Source of the DNA: Glebionis coronaria
Taxonomy: Eukaryota; Streptophyta; Magnoliopsida; Asterales; Asteraceae
Direction of reading: 5' to 3'
Assembly: GCA_025667525.1 (NCBI GenBank)
Contig: CM046877.1
Location: forward strand, 264,155,706 to 264,219,705
DNA: 64,000 bases
The translations under genes were made by a program, and so were the position numbers. Every line of letters begins with the position of its first letter. Position 1 is the stretch's first letter. The notes beneath the pieces were generated by a model that was given only the letters and a program-made list of their open reading frames with translations, searched no databases and was not told where the DNA came from. Positions 31,522-43,799 of the stretch are shown here, piece by piece.

Positions 31522-34263
31522 TTAAGAACTAGGAGGAATCTTACAACACTTATCATATTGGTAATAAATAAATCTGATCAAATCTTTGGCCACGTCACTT
31601 GAATAATCAATTTCTAGCTGTGTATTCTTCATCTTCTCCAAGACTTCCTTGGACATGAAATACTGACCATCTACAAGTAGATACTCATCAAACTTTGTAG
31701 AACTCAAATAATAAACACCAGCAACTGAATACAAACGCCATTGAAGACCACTGAGGTCATCTTCAAGATCCTTCCAAATAGCAGGATCTTCATCTCTTGG
31801 TCCACACATTCTCTTGAATGTTGACCACAATTTTATTGCATTGACTTAAGTGGGAGCTTCAGTCTCATACTTGGCCTCTAAGAACCTCCATAGGTCTACC
31901 AAGTCTTCTCTATCAAAAATTGCAAACAAAGATATAAGAGTGGTAAAAGTGTGAACCTCTTTTCCATACCTGCCAATCTTCCAAAACCCACATTCATCTT
32001 CTTCATAGCTTATAATAGGGTTTCTCGAATCAAGTGGTAACACTTGTACCATATTTGAAGCTTCCAATGATGATAGCTTGAGGCTCCTTCTTATAACAGC
32101 TTCACTTGGATTCAACCTATCCATATCTTTGGGAAACTCAAGAGGGACTCCCTTTTTCATAGGTCTGGGAACAATCATTGCCTTCTTAAGCTCCATTTCT
32201 TCTGCAAGTTCTTCTTTCCTTTCATTAGAAAGAAGTCTTAGAGTGTTTTCTTCCTGCACTCTTACCCAAATGGGATAAGCTTTATACTCCAACTCTTCAA
32301 ATGTCAATCCAATCAATTTCTTATAAGTCCACCCTGTTCCATGACATTTGAGTAGCATGCAATACAACTCCCTTCTATCCCTTTTCAAATTTGAGAGAAC
32401 ATTGCTTGCTTTGTGTTTCAGAATAACCTTGCAATCCTTTTGTACTCTTAGAAGAATCTCCAAGCCCCATATCTGGTCTGAAATAGTCAAATGTGGATTC
32501 TCCATACACCAATCTTCCTAAGCATGGTACATCTGAACAACTTATGGCATGTCAAAATCAACCTGCAATTTCAACTCATTCAACTTCTCTTTTGCCAACT
32601 CATCACCATACTCAAGTCTTTCTGGTTGTTCTATGATCATTGCACTTGAGTCTGAACTGGCTTCATCACTTCCTTCTTGCTCTTCTGAAGTGACAACGAA
32701 AGGTGATTCACCCACCTTTTTCCTTTATTGTTCCATAATTTGTGCAGCCAACCTTCTATCAAATTCAATATGTGTTGCATTCTTTGGAACATCTACTTCT
32801 ACCATAATACCCTTACCCTTATCTAATGGATCCAAAGTGGGTAAGGTAGATGGTAATACCTGTGAAGAAACTTCTTTGATGATGGATGATGACTGGAATA
32901 CATCAACCTCATTTGCAGATCTGTCAACGCTCAAATTTGCTCTATCAGCGTCCAAGATACTTATGTCAGCGTTCAAATCATGCTTGTTAACGCCCAAATT
33001 ACCTGTCTCAGCGCCTCTTGTAATTTCCTCCAACATAGCTATAAAATACACATTTAAGTTTGTAGGAGTGACTAGAGACGTATCCAAACCTGGTTGTTTT
33101 TCAAACTTGTTAGGGCCTCAGCAACACCCAAAGATTCACCATCATGAGAGCCCTTATCACTCACATTTATCTGTTCATCCTCCCCTTTGGAAGATTCCTC
33201 CATCCCTCTCCTTGTGCTAGCATTTTCCAAAACAACAATCCTCTCCCTCAATTGCTTGAGTTCAAGGCCTTGTGTGCTGACAACTTGTACCAAGTCTACA
33301 TTTTGCTTTTGCAAGTGAATGCAGACTGCCGTCAATTCCATCAAAGTCATTGGTTCCAATCTGCCCTCTTCTAAAATGGGTATTTGACATCCATGGATGA
33401 GGTCTTAATGATGGTAGGACTGTCTTGGCCAGCTTCTAAGCCAGAACCAATAGTCCCAGCCTCATCTAGTGCACCAACCACACTTGTGGTGATGGTTCTC
33501 TCTGCTACATGGCTAGGACCACTAGAGGAGAACACTCCAGTAGTCCTTTGGCGTTTTTGCAACCTATATTGTGTTGGGGGAGAAGATGATGTGGATTGGG
33601 TGGATGTGGGTTGGTTAAGGGGTGTTTGGGACTGTGAAGGATTGGTGTCAACGTTTGGAATAGGCATGTCAACGCCAACATTTAATGTGTCAGCGTCGAA
33701 GGGTTCTTGGTCAATTTGCATGTGTTGTGGTGAAGGTAATGGTTCAGGTATTGGGTCAAGTTGGGGTTGTGGGTCTGGTTGGGGTTTTGCTGCTTCAATG
33801 ACAACAATCATAGTTGGGGTTAGGGGTAAGTCACGATGTGGAGGTGAGTTCATCTTTGTAAAAATTGCTTTCTTTTGCACAGGGATCTCATAAAAATCAC
33901 CATGATCCCTTGTGCAATAACTTTGGACATCAAAAACCATTTGTAAAAATCTGGGATAAGCTAAAGTCATTTTGTTCCCTTTATTTTTACACATGCCCTA
34001 AAAAATCATTTTGTAATAATTAAACTTTTGCCCAGTAGCAATGCACACAATAGCACTAGCAATAGATCTATTGATCTCATTATGTGCAGTACACTTGGGA
34101 CTCAAACATTGCAAGAGGACATGTATTAGGTACTTCCAGGCTGGGGGAAACTCCTGTTTATGATATTTATTTAAAGTTCCCTCATCAGGGAAAGGATAAC
34201 CCAAAGCCCTTAGTCCTTGTTCTATTTCATTAATGGGGAGGGTGGTTATACCATCTGCATCAT
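31522..34263 (-). pseudogene. Element D1 extra 3' ORF, nearly whole but broken
   Basis: Parts in order: an opening stretch before GYPFPDEGTLNKYHKQ, WKYLIHVLLQCLSPK, YPRFLQMVFDVQ, a Pro/Gln-rich linker, a coiled-coil-like LMELTAVCIHLQKQ segment, a VDR/ADR repeat, DPLDKGKGIMVE, QIWGLEILLR, QVLPLDSRNPII, WRLYSVAGVYYLSSTKF and the end CCKIPPSS (stop at 31522). Breaks: TAG near 33995, frameshifts near 33370 and 33080, stops near 32724, 32510 and 31843. The start is lost to element H at 34264. With D2 it gives two independent copies of one uncharacterised protein family of more than 850 residues. No membrane segment is evident, so I do not call it an envelope protein. Confidence 0.72.
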
Positions 34264-35920
34264 TAATACAAAGCTTTTGGCTAAGTATAAAATCTTATCA
34301 TCCGAATCTCTTCGAATTGACTATTGGTAGAAAGTGTGACTCAATTGTTCTTGGTGGAAGATAAATGGTTTGGTTGATTATCTATTTTAAACTAATAGCA
34401 AATATGTAAATGTCGTTGAGTAAAATAAGAGCTTTAAAAGATTAAACTAAAAGGATGAGTTAAAAATAAATGCTAAAAACTTAAAGACAAAATTAGAAAA
34501 TTACTTGAACACTTAATAAATCTAAAACTTGGAAACTTTGTAAAAACAAGAAACTCATCCCATCGGAATGCCAAATCTGAATCTGATCGGAATGTTGGTC
34601 GGAAAGTCTGATCGAAATACAGAAAAAGAAGGCAGTCGGAATATGGGAATAAGGAGCTATCGGAATCTGTTAAGCTGATGCAGTCGGAATAATCGAAAAC
34701 TGTAAGCTATCGGAATAAGTCAAAACCAGGTCCAATCGGAATGTGTCTCAAATAATCCCACAGTCGAAATGATGAAACCCTAATCCGATCAAGGTGATCG
34801 GAATACAGATGATCAAATCGGAATGTTTAAAACCCCTTTCCAATCTAGTGATCGGAATAAAGAGGGCCAATCGGAAAGCCTAATCGGAAAAGGGTTTACC
34901 CTTTTCCGATTAATTTGGGATTCGAAAATAAGCAAAGTGATAAGCTATTTTGATAAGCTAACACCAAAACTTGAACGAATCTATAGTAAAATAGACTAAA
35001 TAAGCATGAATAACAACTTATCCAACTTACAATAAGCAATCTTTTAAATCAAACCATAAAAAGATGGAACTTTTTAAGAAAACTTTTAAAAAGCAAATAA
35101 GCTAAACATACAAATAAGCCAATAAGCACAAAGATCTTAAAGCTTAATCGTTTGAAAGCTTAAGTATGAATAAAAAGATTAACTTTTTAAGCACGAAAAC
35201 ATCAAGATCAACACGGATCAAATATATTTCGCACCAAAAGTAAACTAAAATCAAGAAAAGTAGAAAGAGATTGATGAACAAAAAGCTTAAACTTAAACTT
35301 GATTAATGAAATCTAAATACAAAAGGTTTAATCTTGAAAGATTAAAAGAAAGAAAAGATGAAAACTTAGTGAGAGAAAGTTTGGAACTTTCTCTCTCTAA
35401 AAACTAGAGAGAAAAAATGAAAATGAAACTAACTACTAAAAACTAACCAACCCTCCTAATGTGTATTTGGAGGGTATTTATAGGGAAAATGGGAAGGTGT
35501 GGATGTGTTGCCTCTTCTTTCTTTCTTCTCGACTCGATTAAATCCTTTGTCTTTCTCGACGTCGTCTCGGTATTTGTCGATGTATATTGAACTTGTCTTG
35601 TAATTTCTTCTTCAATTAGACTTAAGTTCTTCGACTTCATTAAACTTCCGTCTTTAGACTTTTTCTTCGATAAATCTTCAGAATAGGCCTTGGACTTCCG
35701 TTCTTTTTGCACACTTGATCTTTTGACTTCGTATTTTCTCGTTTTCTTCGATAAAAGCCCGTGAAAGCCCGTGTTTTCTTCCTTTTTCATCATTTGGTCC
35801 TAAAACACAATAAAAACACAAACCACGCATAATTCCGACTTTTACGACATAAAATACACGTTTTGGTCTTGTTATTATTGGAAATAAGTGGTAAAAGGAT
35901 AAGTGTTTTCACACTTATTA
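34264..35920 (-). repeat. Element H 3' LTR, Athila-type, about 1657 bp
   Basis: Its ends TAATA and TATTA replace the TGATA/TATCA ends of the related G LTR; both share the neighbouring tract and blocks such as ACGTTTTGGTCTTGTT and AAGTGGTAAAAGGAT. The stretch 34560-34920 holds about 17 TCGGAAT words. A sense frame of 116 codons (35443-35793) shares EDLSKKKSKDG with a 73-codon frame in the G LTR. The left edge cuts the D1 ORF; ATCAT (34259-34263) is the candidate target duplication. Confidence 0.8.
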
Positions 35921-37031
35921 AATCCCCTACACTTGACCATTGCAATGCCCTCATGCAATGCATTAATTTTAAAGCACGGTTTACATTTTCCCTCATAAAT
36001 AACCCACCTTGGCCTTAATTAAATACTAAATATAAGAAGATAGAAACAAGTAAAGAAATCAAAGACTTATATTGGGTTTAGGCTGCCATGAACGTTTATC
36101 ATCCTCAAGTTTCACGTTCCCCATACCAAGCTTAAAACCGAGATCATCGTTATTATAAGTTAGCAAACTAACACGAATTCATGTGGGCCAATTATTTACT
36201 TAGACTCCCTTATTCCTAGGTGTATCTCTTATATTTTATTTTTGTCTTGAATGATCACGAGGATGCATTGTTTGACTTATTTCGATAGTTATTTAGGCAG
36301 AAAATAAAGTGGACGATTTAATCAATAGTTAGCTAAAGGACAAAATCTTTTAAAACTGCTTCTCGGGACCTCATAAAGTTCATATCTTGCCATAACTCGC
36401 TTCACGATTTGAGACCTTTCTCGGACCGATATTTGGCAGCGACTTCATACTTCAAATCTTTGAGAGACGTTCTTGAAATTATGGTTTTCTCTTCATAATA
36501 GGAATTTATTCACTTGAAGTTTTGAGAGATTCTTCATATTTGGACCACGACTTCTTCATTTTTCTCCAATCTTTATTTTGGACTTTGATATACAACGATC
36601 CGCCTCCTTTTAAGACTTGGATCTGTTTATCCTCATACCTTGCTAGGGTCTTTTCAGATAGACTTCTCCATGATCTTTTGGGGAGTATTTGCTTTTCGTC
36701 GTGTGTCTCGATCCTTCATATTGATTTTTGATAAATGATTCTTCACATCACTTTTGGATCTTTAGCAACAAACTGCAGCCCTCATGCTTTGTTAGGGCCT
36801 TTTCGGACTCGCCAATCTTCGCATCCCGCTTCAATAAGTTATGCCTTGGCTATGAACTCTAATTAATACCGAGCAACTTTTAAACGATCTTGGGCTAGAA
36901 GTTAAGTAACTTTTCAAATCGTACAACCTTATTTATTGCAGATAAATTTATTAACAAGCGATGGGAGAATATGCTCATAATTAACTCACATAAATTCACG
37001 AAAGAATACCAAACTTATAATTGACTCTATC
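35921..37031 (-). other. Element H polypurine tract and 3' untranslated region
   Basis: The tract CAAGTGTAGGGGATT in sense (35921-35935) adjoins the LTR. The rest aligns with 43800-44959 of G, including the blocks at 36139-36166 and 36204-36245 that are also kept in J. No coding frame is seen. It stops at 37031 where F has inserted. Confidence 0.8.
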
Positions 37032-40000
37032 TGTAAAACCCACATGCTTTTACCATGCATAGTACCCTTAGGATCGTACGTACTAGATTAAAACTTTCCT
37101 AATATAGCATGATTACGATTACGTGTTAGGAGTTTACGTATTACGTACGTGTTAGAACACGATAAGTATTTACTATGCACGATCACGTAATAATTATTTA
37201 ACGATAATTAATCACGAACATGCGATCATGAAATCATGAACGTAATTAAAACACGAACTATTATTAATTGCGTATATATATATTTATTACGAGCGTAATT
37301 AAATATATTAGATCACGGTATTTACGTAACGAGAACATTTAAAACACGAACACAAATAATCACAAACGTTTAACTAAATAACGAGACACGGAAAAAGGTA
37401 CGGGTACCCCAGGTGGGGTCCCTACCCACGGCCAACAAGGACAAATGGGCCAAGCCCATTTGTTAAATTTACTAAAAGGGGGTTTATTATTTTTACACTA
37501 CTCAAATAAACTTTACAGAAGATTTTAAGAAAACCTAAAACCTCCTCCTTCCCTTTCTCTTTGTGCCGCCACCCTACAAACACCATACAAGGTGATTTTG
37601 ATCTTTGATCTCGAAGTTTTGGTGATTGATCGTGTTGGTTCTTTGTCCTCTTGATCCACGAATTCGGTAAAACCTTTTTAAACCTTTTCTTTTGATTTAA
37701 TCTTTTTTATAAATTATGAACATGTGATGTTTTTACAAAAACATAATAATTAATCATGGATCTAACATGTTTTGGTGTTAAATAAAATCAAAAGAGTATT
37801 TTTAAGGGGTGTTTGTTTTGGCCGCAGGCTGCAACCGAACCCAAATGGGTTTCGGTTTGCCAAACCGACCACCACCAAGACCATATGGTCTTGGTTGGTG
37901 CGTGTGGGTCCCACGACAGCAAGGAAACACGGGGTACTCCGAGTTGGTTCGGTGTACGGTGTCGATTTTATGTCCGGTTCATGCTTTTTAGTCTAGATCT
38001 GGTTCATGGTGTATGTTAGTTTTTTTATGTTTATGATCTTAGGTTAAAAATTAAGTTAATAAAATGATGTGATTAATTTAATAACATGACTTAGGTTATT
38101 TAATTATTAATGATCATGAAATTATTTTAACCTAAGTATTTATATATTTAAGACTTATAATTAATTAATTATTTTAAAACCATGGATATAATTAATTAAT
38201 TAACATGACTTAGGTTATATTATTAACATATAATAATACATATTTTAACCTAAGTATTTAACTTATTTAATTAAAACCATGTTATACTTTAATTAAATAT
38301 TATAACCTATAGTTTAATTAAATTACATGAAATAATTATTAAACTATACATTATATCATATGACTTAGATATAATCATGAAAAACACTTAGGCTTATATA
38401 CTTAGCTTATTTAACCAGCTTATTTCTAATTATGGAAACTTCCTATTTTTAGAAACTTAATTCAATAAGGCAGCTAATCTATTTATGGAAACCAGCTATT
38501 TTTAGAAATTTATTTATTTCAGGCAGCTAATCTATTTATGGAAACTTATTTAATTAAGGAAGCTAATCTATTTATGGAAACTTTCTATTTTTAGAAACTT
38601 ATCTATTTTAAGCAGTAAATCTATTTTTGGAAACTTTCTATTTTTGGAAACTTTCTATTTTTGAAAACTTTCTATTTTTGGAAACTTTCTATTTTTGGTA
38701 ACTTTCTATTTTTTGAAACTTTCTATTTTTGGAAACTTTCTATTTTTGGAAACTTTCTATTTTTGGAAACTTTCTATTTTAGGAAACCTGCTATTTTTGG
38801 AAAGTTACTTATTATTACACAGTGAGTATAATAACACATGAAATACCAGAAATACTTAATCCGATTAACCAGACTATAAGATTTAACACAGTTTAAGGCT
38901 TTAAAACAGTAAAACATGGTAAGAACACATAAAATAAGCTAAGACATAACATAAAACCAGCTATGTATTTAGTAAGCAGATACTTATTCATGTACGTATT
39001 TATGTAGCACTAGTGATTCGGAAGTAGGATTCTCGCAGTTCGTCTTTCTCGTTCACTGGACATATGGTACGGATTCCCGTCCTTTCAGTATGCACATTCT
39101 TTCCTTATTAGGATTCCCCGTATGCAGCCAACTGTTTTCCCGTAGTATAAGTTACGTGTTTGATTGCTTATGTTTAATTAAGAATACCTATAGCCATATA
39201 CATGCATGACCAGTTTCACCTAGTTATGGAGGTACCATAACCATAACATTAGAGGCACTGATGTTATGACTTCACTACGGCGGAGTGATTGCTCGTGGCG
39301 TCCCTTCAGCTTTTGGCCATTTATATTATACTTATCATGTGGGCGTATGGGTGCATCCTAGTTACATGTTTTTATTCAGGATTTCATGGTGAATGTGGTG
39401 TGTGCCTTGCATCCTTCACAAGGAGCTGATCCCTCCTACCCAAAAACGAGTATATTAAATTAGAGGCAGCCCCTCTAATTTGCATGATGAGGTCACCCCT
39501 CCAATTATTCATGCACGGTGGATTTTCATGACCTATATTGGCTAATGGTAAAATATGACAAACAGTTTTTATAAGATAAACATAAGACTTTCAAACTATT
39601 AAACCAGTTTTATTAAGACTTAACCAGGTTACTCGGGACTTAGTTCTCTTCCGCTGTTATTATGTTATATGCTTATCCTATTCATGCTTCATTGTACATC
39701 CGTGCACTGAGCGTATTTGCTCAGCCGTTTTCCTTTTCTATGTTCCCAAAACGGCGGGTACTCAGGGACGCTCGTAGACACTAAGAGTACGTGCATTTGG
39801 ACTGGAAGCTGTCTAGCCTTCTTTACATTATGCATTTCCTTTCTTATGATACTTATGCTTTGGACATTGTTTAGTCCTTTCCCTTTATTATACTATGTTT
39901 GTGTGTGATGAGCTTTACTATGGACTACCTATGTTTGATTCCGGTATTTTCCTTTTTATGGTCAAGTAATGTTTGGACATTTTTCCTTGTATGCTTTGAT

Positions 40001-40050
40001 GACACGCCATAATTACTGTGATATTTCCATTTCCAAAATGGGGTGTTACA
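37032..40050 (+). repeat. Element F 5' LTR (Tekay), 3019 bp
   Basis: TGTAAAACCC to GGTGTTACA, colinear with the E LTRs but clearly more diverged from both than they are from each other. It has the palindromic box at 37441-37463 and the 17 bp array at 38621-38808 (about 11 units). The 85-codon antisense frame of A and E is not open here. CTATC (37027-37031) is the candidate duplication on the left. Confidence 0.92.
38621..38808 (+). repeat. 17 bp tandem array in F LTR, about 11 units
   Basis: Same CTATTTTTGGAAACTTT unit as in A and E; variants include GAAAAC, GGTAAC and TTTTTTGAAAC. Confidence 0.9.
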
Positions 40051-40322
40051 ATTATGGTATCAGAGCCAAGGCTTCGACCTGTAGACTCTCAAATATGACC
40101 TGTGATTAGTGGGTAGTCATTACGGTCTTCCTAGAACTGACAGTTGTTTTCATGCATTCATCATTTTTAAGCATACATATACATGTCATTGTTGCAGGGT
40201 TTTTGACTAAGTAATGGTTGGTACAGGACTGGCCCTATTTAGTCGCATGTGTTTTATCGAAACTTTTAGATTTGGGACCGACCCATAGGCGTCCCCTCGC
40301 TATGTCTTTTGTTTTCGGTGAA
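40051..40322 (+). other. Element F primer-binding site and leader fragment
   Basis: PBS TGGTATCAGAGCC at 40055-40067 is the perfect initiator-Met type. The leader matches E up to GGTGAA at 40322, where element J begins, in the left arm of the second leader hairpin. The first hairpin (GGGAC/GTCCC) is whole. Gag and pol of F are not in the window. Confidence 0.85.
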
Positions 40323-42321
40323 TGATATTGAGTAAAATACGTCTTTTAGGAAAAAGAGCGTATAAGTGCGGCAAGTATTAAACTCGACGATTTAGGAAAA
40401 CCGACAAGTCGAATAAATGCGGGTTCGTTCTCGAAGGAGTTTTGTGTATTAATGTGCCAATATATATGAAATCAAGTTTGGATTAGTGACGTTTTTGGTT
40501 TAAAGAGAGAAAAAGAAAAGACGAGCTACGACTACGATTAAACTACGACGTTGACGTAAAACGCGAACGTAAATACGTAAAACGTGACAAAATTAAAATT
40601 TTAACCTAAAAATTAATTAAAAGATTAAACTAAGTCTAAAATAATATAAATAAGAATAAAAATCCAACAAATATATTTTAAAACCTTTTATTAATTAAAT
40701 ATTCAATTTTAAATGCTAATTAAAGCCCTAAAATTAAATATACTTAACAAAATGGCCAAAATATTATTTTATTGAACTAATAAATCTTTTATATTATTTA
40801 AAGACTAAAAAGTATTTTTCCTAAATTTTCAAAACTATTTTTCTATTTTTTAAAATGCTAAAAACAATTTTTAAACTAAAATAATCATAAAAAATAATAA
40901 AATAATGCCAAAAATAATTTGACAATTTTAAAAAATCTAAATTATACTAATGAACAGTAGAAAATTGAAAAAGTTTGAAAAATGTAAAATTTTTCTCTAA
41001 AAGACAAAACAGATTAATAATTAAACCCTAATTAAACTAATTTTAATTCTAAAAATTAATTAAAACAGTGAACAGTAAAATCTTTTTATGCTAAAAATCT
41101 TAAACTATTTTTCTAGATATAATAAAAATTTTAAAAGTGAAAAATATAACTTTTTACCACTAAAAGACAAAAAATAGAATTTAAAAAGTAATTAAAAATA
41201 GCAATTAAACCTAAAAAATAGCAAATGAATAGTAACTGAAAATTAAATTAAACTGAAAAATCAAGAATTAAATAAGAAAAATAATGAAAAAAGTTTTAAG
41301 ACCTAAAACCTATTTTAGGTCACTAAAGACAAAAAATTAAACCACTAAAAGTGACACTTAATTCCTTTTTGTCTGCTAGTAGAGCAGTGGGAACTTGTAT
41401 ACTAGCAGTGGGAACTTGGTTCCCACTGACAGTATAAAAAAAACGGGTCTATATGGTTTTAAGCTCATATCTTTTTGGTTTCTTGGTTTTTCTTGGATAC
41501 AAGGGCACCCCCACAACCAGTTGGGTTGTGGGGAGTCAGATAAACAATAAAAACACAAGGTTGTTCACACAAATTGCACACAAAATTGCCAAAAAGTTAC
41601 TGATATGACTGAAAAAGGTCTGTGAACAGTTATCTGATTCACTTGGCAATAAAATGGATTTTGGGTGCTTATATCTTGCTCAAATCATCACCAAACTGAG
41701 TCACACAAGTCCTAAATCCTAGAGTGCACTTAATTATATCAGACTTCAAGAGTGACTGGTCTAAATTCAACAAATCAAGTGAATGGAATGGATTACTGTT
41801 TTTAGCTATTTTTGAACACACCAATTGCTTAAAACCTATTCAATACTTAAGGCAATGACTGAAAATTAATACCAAATGATAAACCAAGTGTGTTTAGGCA
41901 ATTTTATCTAGCTTAAAATTACCTTAAACCAGTTAATACCCCAGTGCCAAACACCCCTATAATTACTGAAAAACATATTAAAGCTATGATTTTGTATCAA
42001 AAGCACTCAAAACTAATAAAGATCTATTCTAACTTGTATGATAAACCTAAACAATCAATAATCAAAGCTAAACTAACATAAACACAGCCTTCACAAATAA
42101 TCCACAAAAAAGCACAATTTATCAACTAAGAATGAGGGTTCATGCCAAGGTTTTATACCTTGTGGGACCCACATCCGGGCCCCACTATGGCTGATAATGC
42201 CATCTCCTGTTAGCAGACTGAAAGAGCTTATAGGGTTAAAAGCTAGCTGGTGTAGAGAAGATGATGGGTGGTGACTACACTCAGTCAAAACACACCCCAA
42301 TATGTCTTCACAAGAGGGGAT
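40323..42321 (-). repeat. Element J 3' LTR, part 1 of 3
   Basis: It begins TGATATTGAG; the other LTR end is ATCA at 63364, so the LTR is about 3.6 kb once G and I are removed. 40560-41340 is strongly AT-rich and holds nothing coding. At 41385-41436 there are three CAGTGGGAAC or GTTCCCACTG words, two of them facing each other. GTGAA (40318-40322) is the candidate target duplication. The type is inferred from J's internal sequence, which is Athila-like. Confidence 0.7.
42317..42321. other. Target site duplication of element G, left copy
   Basis: GGGAT precedes TGATACACGG; the same five bases follow the element at 53052-53056. Confidence 0.95.
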
Positions 42322-43799
42322 TGATACACGGATTTGCATTGGGTTCAAAATAATTCTCGGAATCCTTCGAATTGATCTCGGTTTAAAGTGGAATGAATTG
42401 TTCTTGGTGACAAAAACGGATTTGGTTTTCTAATCTACTAAACAGGGAAAGGAATAAAATGATAATGTTATAAACTTAAAACAATCAACAAATAAAAAGC
42501 AACACTTGAATTAAAACTGGAAAATGCCCTATGCGGAAAAAGTCCTATACGGAAAACAAGTCTATTCGGAATGTTACTATGCTGAATAAATGCTCAATTC
42601 GGAAAACTTGCCTATGCGGAAAAACATCCTATTCGGAATAAGTGGGCTTATGCGGAATAGAATCCTATGCGGAATAATAACTTCTATGCGGAAAATTAAT
42701 TCTATTCGGAATAATCGAGTCTATGCGGAAAAATTAGCTTATTCGGAAAAATGCTCTTATGCGGAAAAATTGCCTACTCGGAAAAACAAGTCTATCCGGA
42801 AAAATAATTCTATTCAGAATATATAAAATATTCCGAATAAGAGACGAAACCAACAAGCTATGCGGAATGTAGGAAAGATTCCGAATAAGGCAAACAGAAA
42901 CTCGCCTATTCGGAATATTTGTCTTGTTCGGAAAGATCTGGGAATCAAGAACAGAAACAGTAGCAGACGAACAGGGGACACGAATTTAAATCCAAACCAA
43001 CTCGAATACTCAAAAAGGTTTTACCAAATTAAACACAACGCATTTAAATACCATAAGAAACAAATCCCACCAATAAAAACACTAAATCAACAACTTTTTA
43101 AGATCAAACTTGAATCAAATAAAAACTTAAGAACTTGCAATAGAAGATGATGAAGATCAAGATGAATGAAAAGATGGAATTAAAGGATTAATGTAAAGGT
43201 AACAAGAGTAAAGATTAAACACTTACAAGATTGAAAGAGAAATGAAAAATCACCAAACACCCTAATGGTGTTTGTGATGAACCGAACCTAAGAACTGGGA
43301 AAAAGAAAAAATGAAGCTCACTCCCTAATCGTGTGAAGGGAAAAACTATATATAGTCCTAGTGGTTGGTTGGTGAGTGGGATTTCTCCCTTTCTTCTTGT
43401 CTTCTCGTCTTTTCAGAAAAGTTGTCGTTTTCGATTCTGATTCGGGATTTGTCGTCGATTAAATTCAACTCGTCTTTTAATTTCTTCGTTAAATAGACTT
43501 GAGTTTCTTCGACATATGTAAATCTTCCATCTTTGGTCCTTTTCTTCGATAAATCTTCAAATAGGCCCATTGACTTCAAATCTTTTGCACCTCTTGGATA
43601 ATAGACTTCGTCTTTAGTCTTTTTCCTTGATGAAACCCGTGCAATCCCATGTTTTCTTTAATATTCATCCGGTTAGCTCTGAAAACAAAATAAACACAAA
43701 AACCACGCATAATTCAAAACAAATGATATTAAATACGTGTTTTGGTCTTGTTTTAGCCAGAATTAAGTGGTAAAAGGATGGGTGTTTACACACCTATCA
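42322..43799 (-). repeat. Element G 3' LTR, 1478 bp
   Basis: Sense ends TGATAGGTGT and CGTGTATCA. Bases 42530-42930 contain about 20 CGGAAA/CGGAAT words, usually as TATGCGGAA or TATTCGGAA. A sense frame of 73 codons (43358-43579) is present in both LTRs. Confidence 0.93.

Noticed and set aside
16968..34263. Host gene with exons spread over 17 kb
   Set aside because: Two colinear copies end at LTRs and purine tracts, and the gap in the first is an inserted Tekay element with a duplication.
34264..37031. H as a solo LTR
   Set aside because: Purine tract and 1.1 kb of Athila 3' UTR follow it directly, so the element was complete before F inserted.
42091..42348. 85-codon minus frame
   Set aside because: It crosses the border between the J LTR and the G LTR, so it arose by insertion.
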